Shown: positions 4,454-5,327 of the stretch, piece by piece
Position numbering within the stretch: position 1 is the first letter of the stretch
How the letters are laid out: every line of letters starts with the position of its first letter
NCBI GenBank assembly: GCA_964342835.1
Contig: CAYFGJ010000072.1
Coordinates: 1-5,327, forward strand
DNA: 5,327 nucleotides
Source of the DNA: GCA-2716945 sp964342835
Lineage (GTDB): Bacteria > Pseudomonadota > Gammaproteobacteria > GCA-002705445 > GCA-002716945
Direction: 5' to 3'
Notes under the pieces: model-generated
Told to the model about the DNA's origin: nothing
What the model saw: the letters and a program-made list of their open reading frames with translations, nothing else
Database searches by the model: none
Translations under genes and position numbers: made by a program

Positions 4454-5327
4454 AAATCAAAATTCTATGCTTGTGCTTGAAGATGGTTCTGTTTTTTATG
4501 GATTTTCAATAGGAATTGATGGTATTGCAGTAGGGGAAGTTGTTTTTAATACAGCTATAACAGGGTATCAAGAAATTATTACTGACCCATCTTATGACTC
4601 ACAAATAATTACCTTTACAAATCCACATATTGGTAATACTGGTTTTAACGAAGACGATTATGAATCTATTCAATCTTTTTGTTCTGGAATTATTATCCGT
4701 GATAGACCTATATATGAAAGCAGTTGGCGAAAACAACAAAGTCTGAATGATTTTCTAACAAAACAACAATTAATTGCAATATCAGGTATAGATACAAGGC
4801 TTTTAACTAAAACACTACGCAAGAATGGGTCTCAAAATGGATGCATTATGTCAGGAAAAAAATTAGATGTTACTCTAGCTAAAGAGAAATTAAAATCCTT
4901 CAAAGGACTGATTGGTCTGGATCTTGCAAAAAAGGTTAGTACTAAAAATATTTATGAATGGAATCAAGGAACAATAAGGTTGAATGATAAACAATTAGTT
5001 AAGAAACATAAAAAATTTAACGTTGTCGTATATGATTTTGGAGTTAAACAAAATATTTTAAGAATCTTGTATGATTTGGGTTGTAATCTCACTATCATTC
5101 CAGCCCAATATCCATTTCAAGATGTTTTAACAATGAACCCCGATGGGATTTTTTTATCAAATGGTCCTGGAGATCCAAAAGCTTGTGATTATGCAATTGA
5201 GAATATAAAAAATTTTATGAATTCATCAATACCGCTTTTTGGAATATGTCTTGGATTTCAATTATTAGCATTGGCTAGTGGAGCAAAAACTATAAAAATG
5301 AAATTTGGTCATCATGGAGCAAATCAC
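4440..5327 (+). CDS. carA: Carbamoyl-phosphate synthase small (glutaminase) subunit, 3'-truncated
   Basis: CarA hydrolyses glutamine and channels ammonia to CarB, which makes carbamoyl phosphate for pyrimidine and arginine synthesis in the cytoplasm. The open frame has 296 codons with no stop before the window edge, against a usual length of 370-385. The N-terminal small-chain domain shows VLEDGSVFYG (13-22), VGEVVFNTAITGYQEIITDPSY, PHIGNTG, SGIDTRLLTKTLRKNGSQNGCIM. The class I glutamine amidotransferase domain starts near NVVVYDFGVKQNILR (from 194), with SNGPGDP (240-246) and the nucleophile elbow GICLGF holding C270. The first part of KMKFGHHGANH is the last thing visible. The catalytic His and Glu near E. 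coli 353/355 lie outside the window. The residue three after the Cys, His in E. coli CarA (H272), is Phe here. An in-frame TAA at 4434-4436 limits the start; ATG 4440 is preferred and ATG 4467 is possible. Neither has a clear Shine-Dalgarno. Confidence 0.95.
   Translation, partial: MKNHKNQNSMLVLEDGSVFYGFSIGIDGIAVGEVVFNTAITGYQEIITDPSYDSQIITFTNPHIGNTGFNEDDYESIQSFCSGIIIRDRPIYESSWRKQQSLNDFLTKQQLIAISGIDTRLLTKTLRKNGSQNGCIMSGKKLDVTLAKEKLKSFKGLIGLDLAKKVSTKNIYEWNQGTIRLNDKQLVKKHKKFNVVVYDFGVKQNILRILYDLGCNLTIIPAQYPFQDVLTMNPDGIFLSNGPGDPKACDYAIENIKNFMNSSIPLFGICLGFQLLALASGAKTIKMKFGHHGANH

Noticed and set aside
1..5327. tRNA genes, CRISPR arrays, insertion sequences, phage or defence genes
   Set aside because: No cloverleaf, regular spaced repeats, transposase or terminal inverted repeats were seen; all long frames are housekeeping genes.

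Overview
The window is AT-rich chromosomal DNA (about 30% GC by eye) and almost entirely coding. It reads as a streamlined or reduced-genome proteobacterium of the gamma/beta branch. The evidence is a petABC operon followed directly by sspA, a cytochrome b of the gamma/beta type (15-residue step between the two helix-D haem ligands and a Qo motif that is not PEWY), and a SIS-domain gene divergent from rsmI. The exact taxon cannot be read from this sequence.

Left part (2-2861, + strand): the end of the Rieske iron-sulfur protein gene (petA, cut by the window edge), cytochrome b (petB) and cytochrome c1 (petC), together the ubiquinol:cytochrome c oxidoreductase (complex III). sspA, an RNA-polymerase-associated stringent starvation protein, starts 4 bases after petC. 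Junctions are tight: petA/petB share one base (TAATG), petB/petC overlap by 20 bases, and petC/sspA have a 4-base gap. One transcript started upstream of the window is therefore likely. The sspB gene that often follows sspA is not here.

Middle (2864-4351): a SIS-domain phosphoheptose isomerase/DiaA-family gene on the minus strand converges on sspA with 2 bases between stop codons. It diverges from rsmI (16S rRNA C1402 2'-O-methyltransferase) across a 72-base region that holds candidate promoters and an inverted repeat. Neither divergent gene has a convincing Shine-Dalgarno sequence.

Right part (4352-5327): an 88-base gap with two hairpins, the second a strong intrinsic terminator with a nine-T run, and then the first 296 codons of carA (carbamoyl-phosphate synthase glutaminase subunit), cut by the window edge. 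The terminator ends only 8 bases before the carA start and alternative pairings exist, so the gap could be an attenuator for carA rather than just the end of rsmI.

The genes are housekeeping and no new multi-gene system is evident. The points most worth a second look are the carA leader, a PLWY version of the Qo motif in cytochrome b, a degenerate AEDTR motif in RsmI, and a His-to-Phe change next to the CarA nucleophile.
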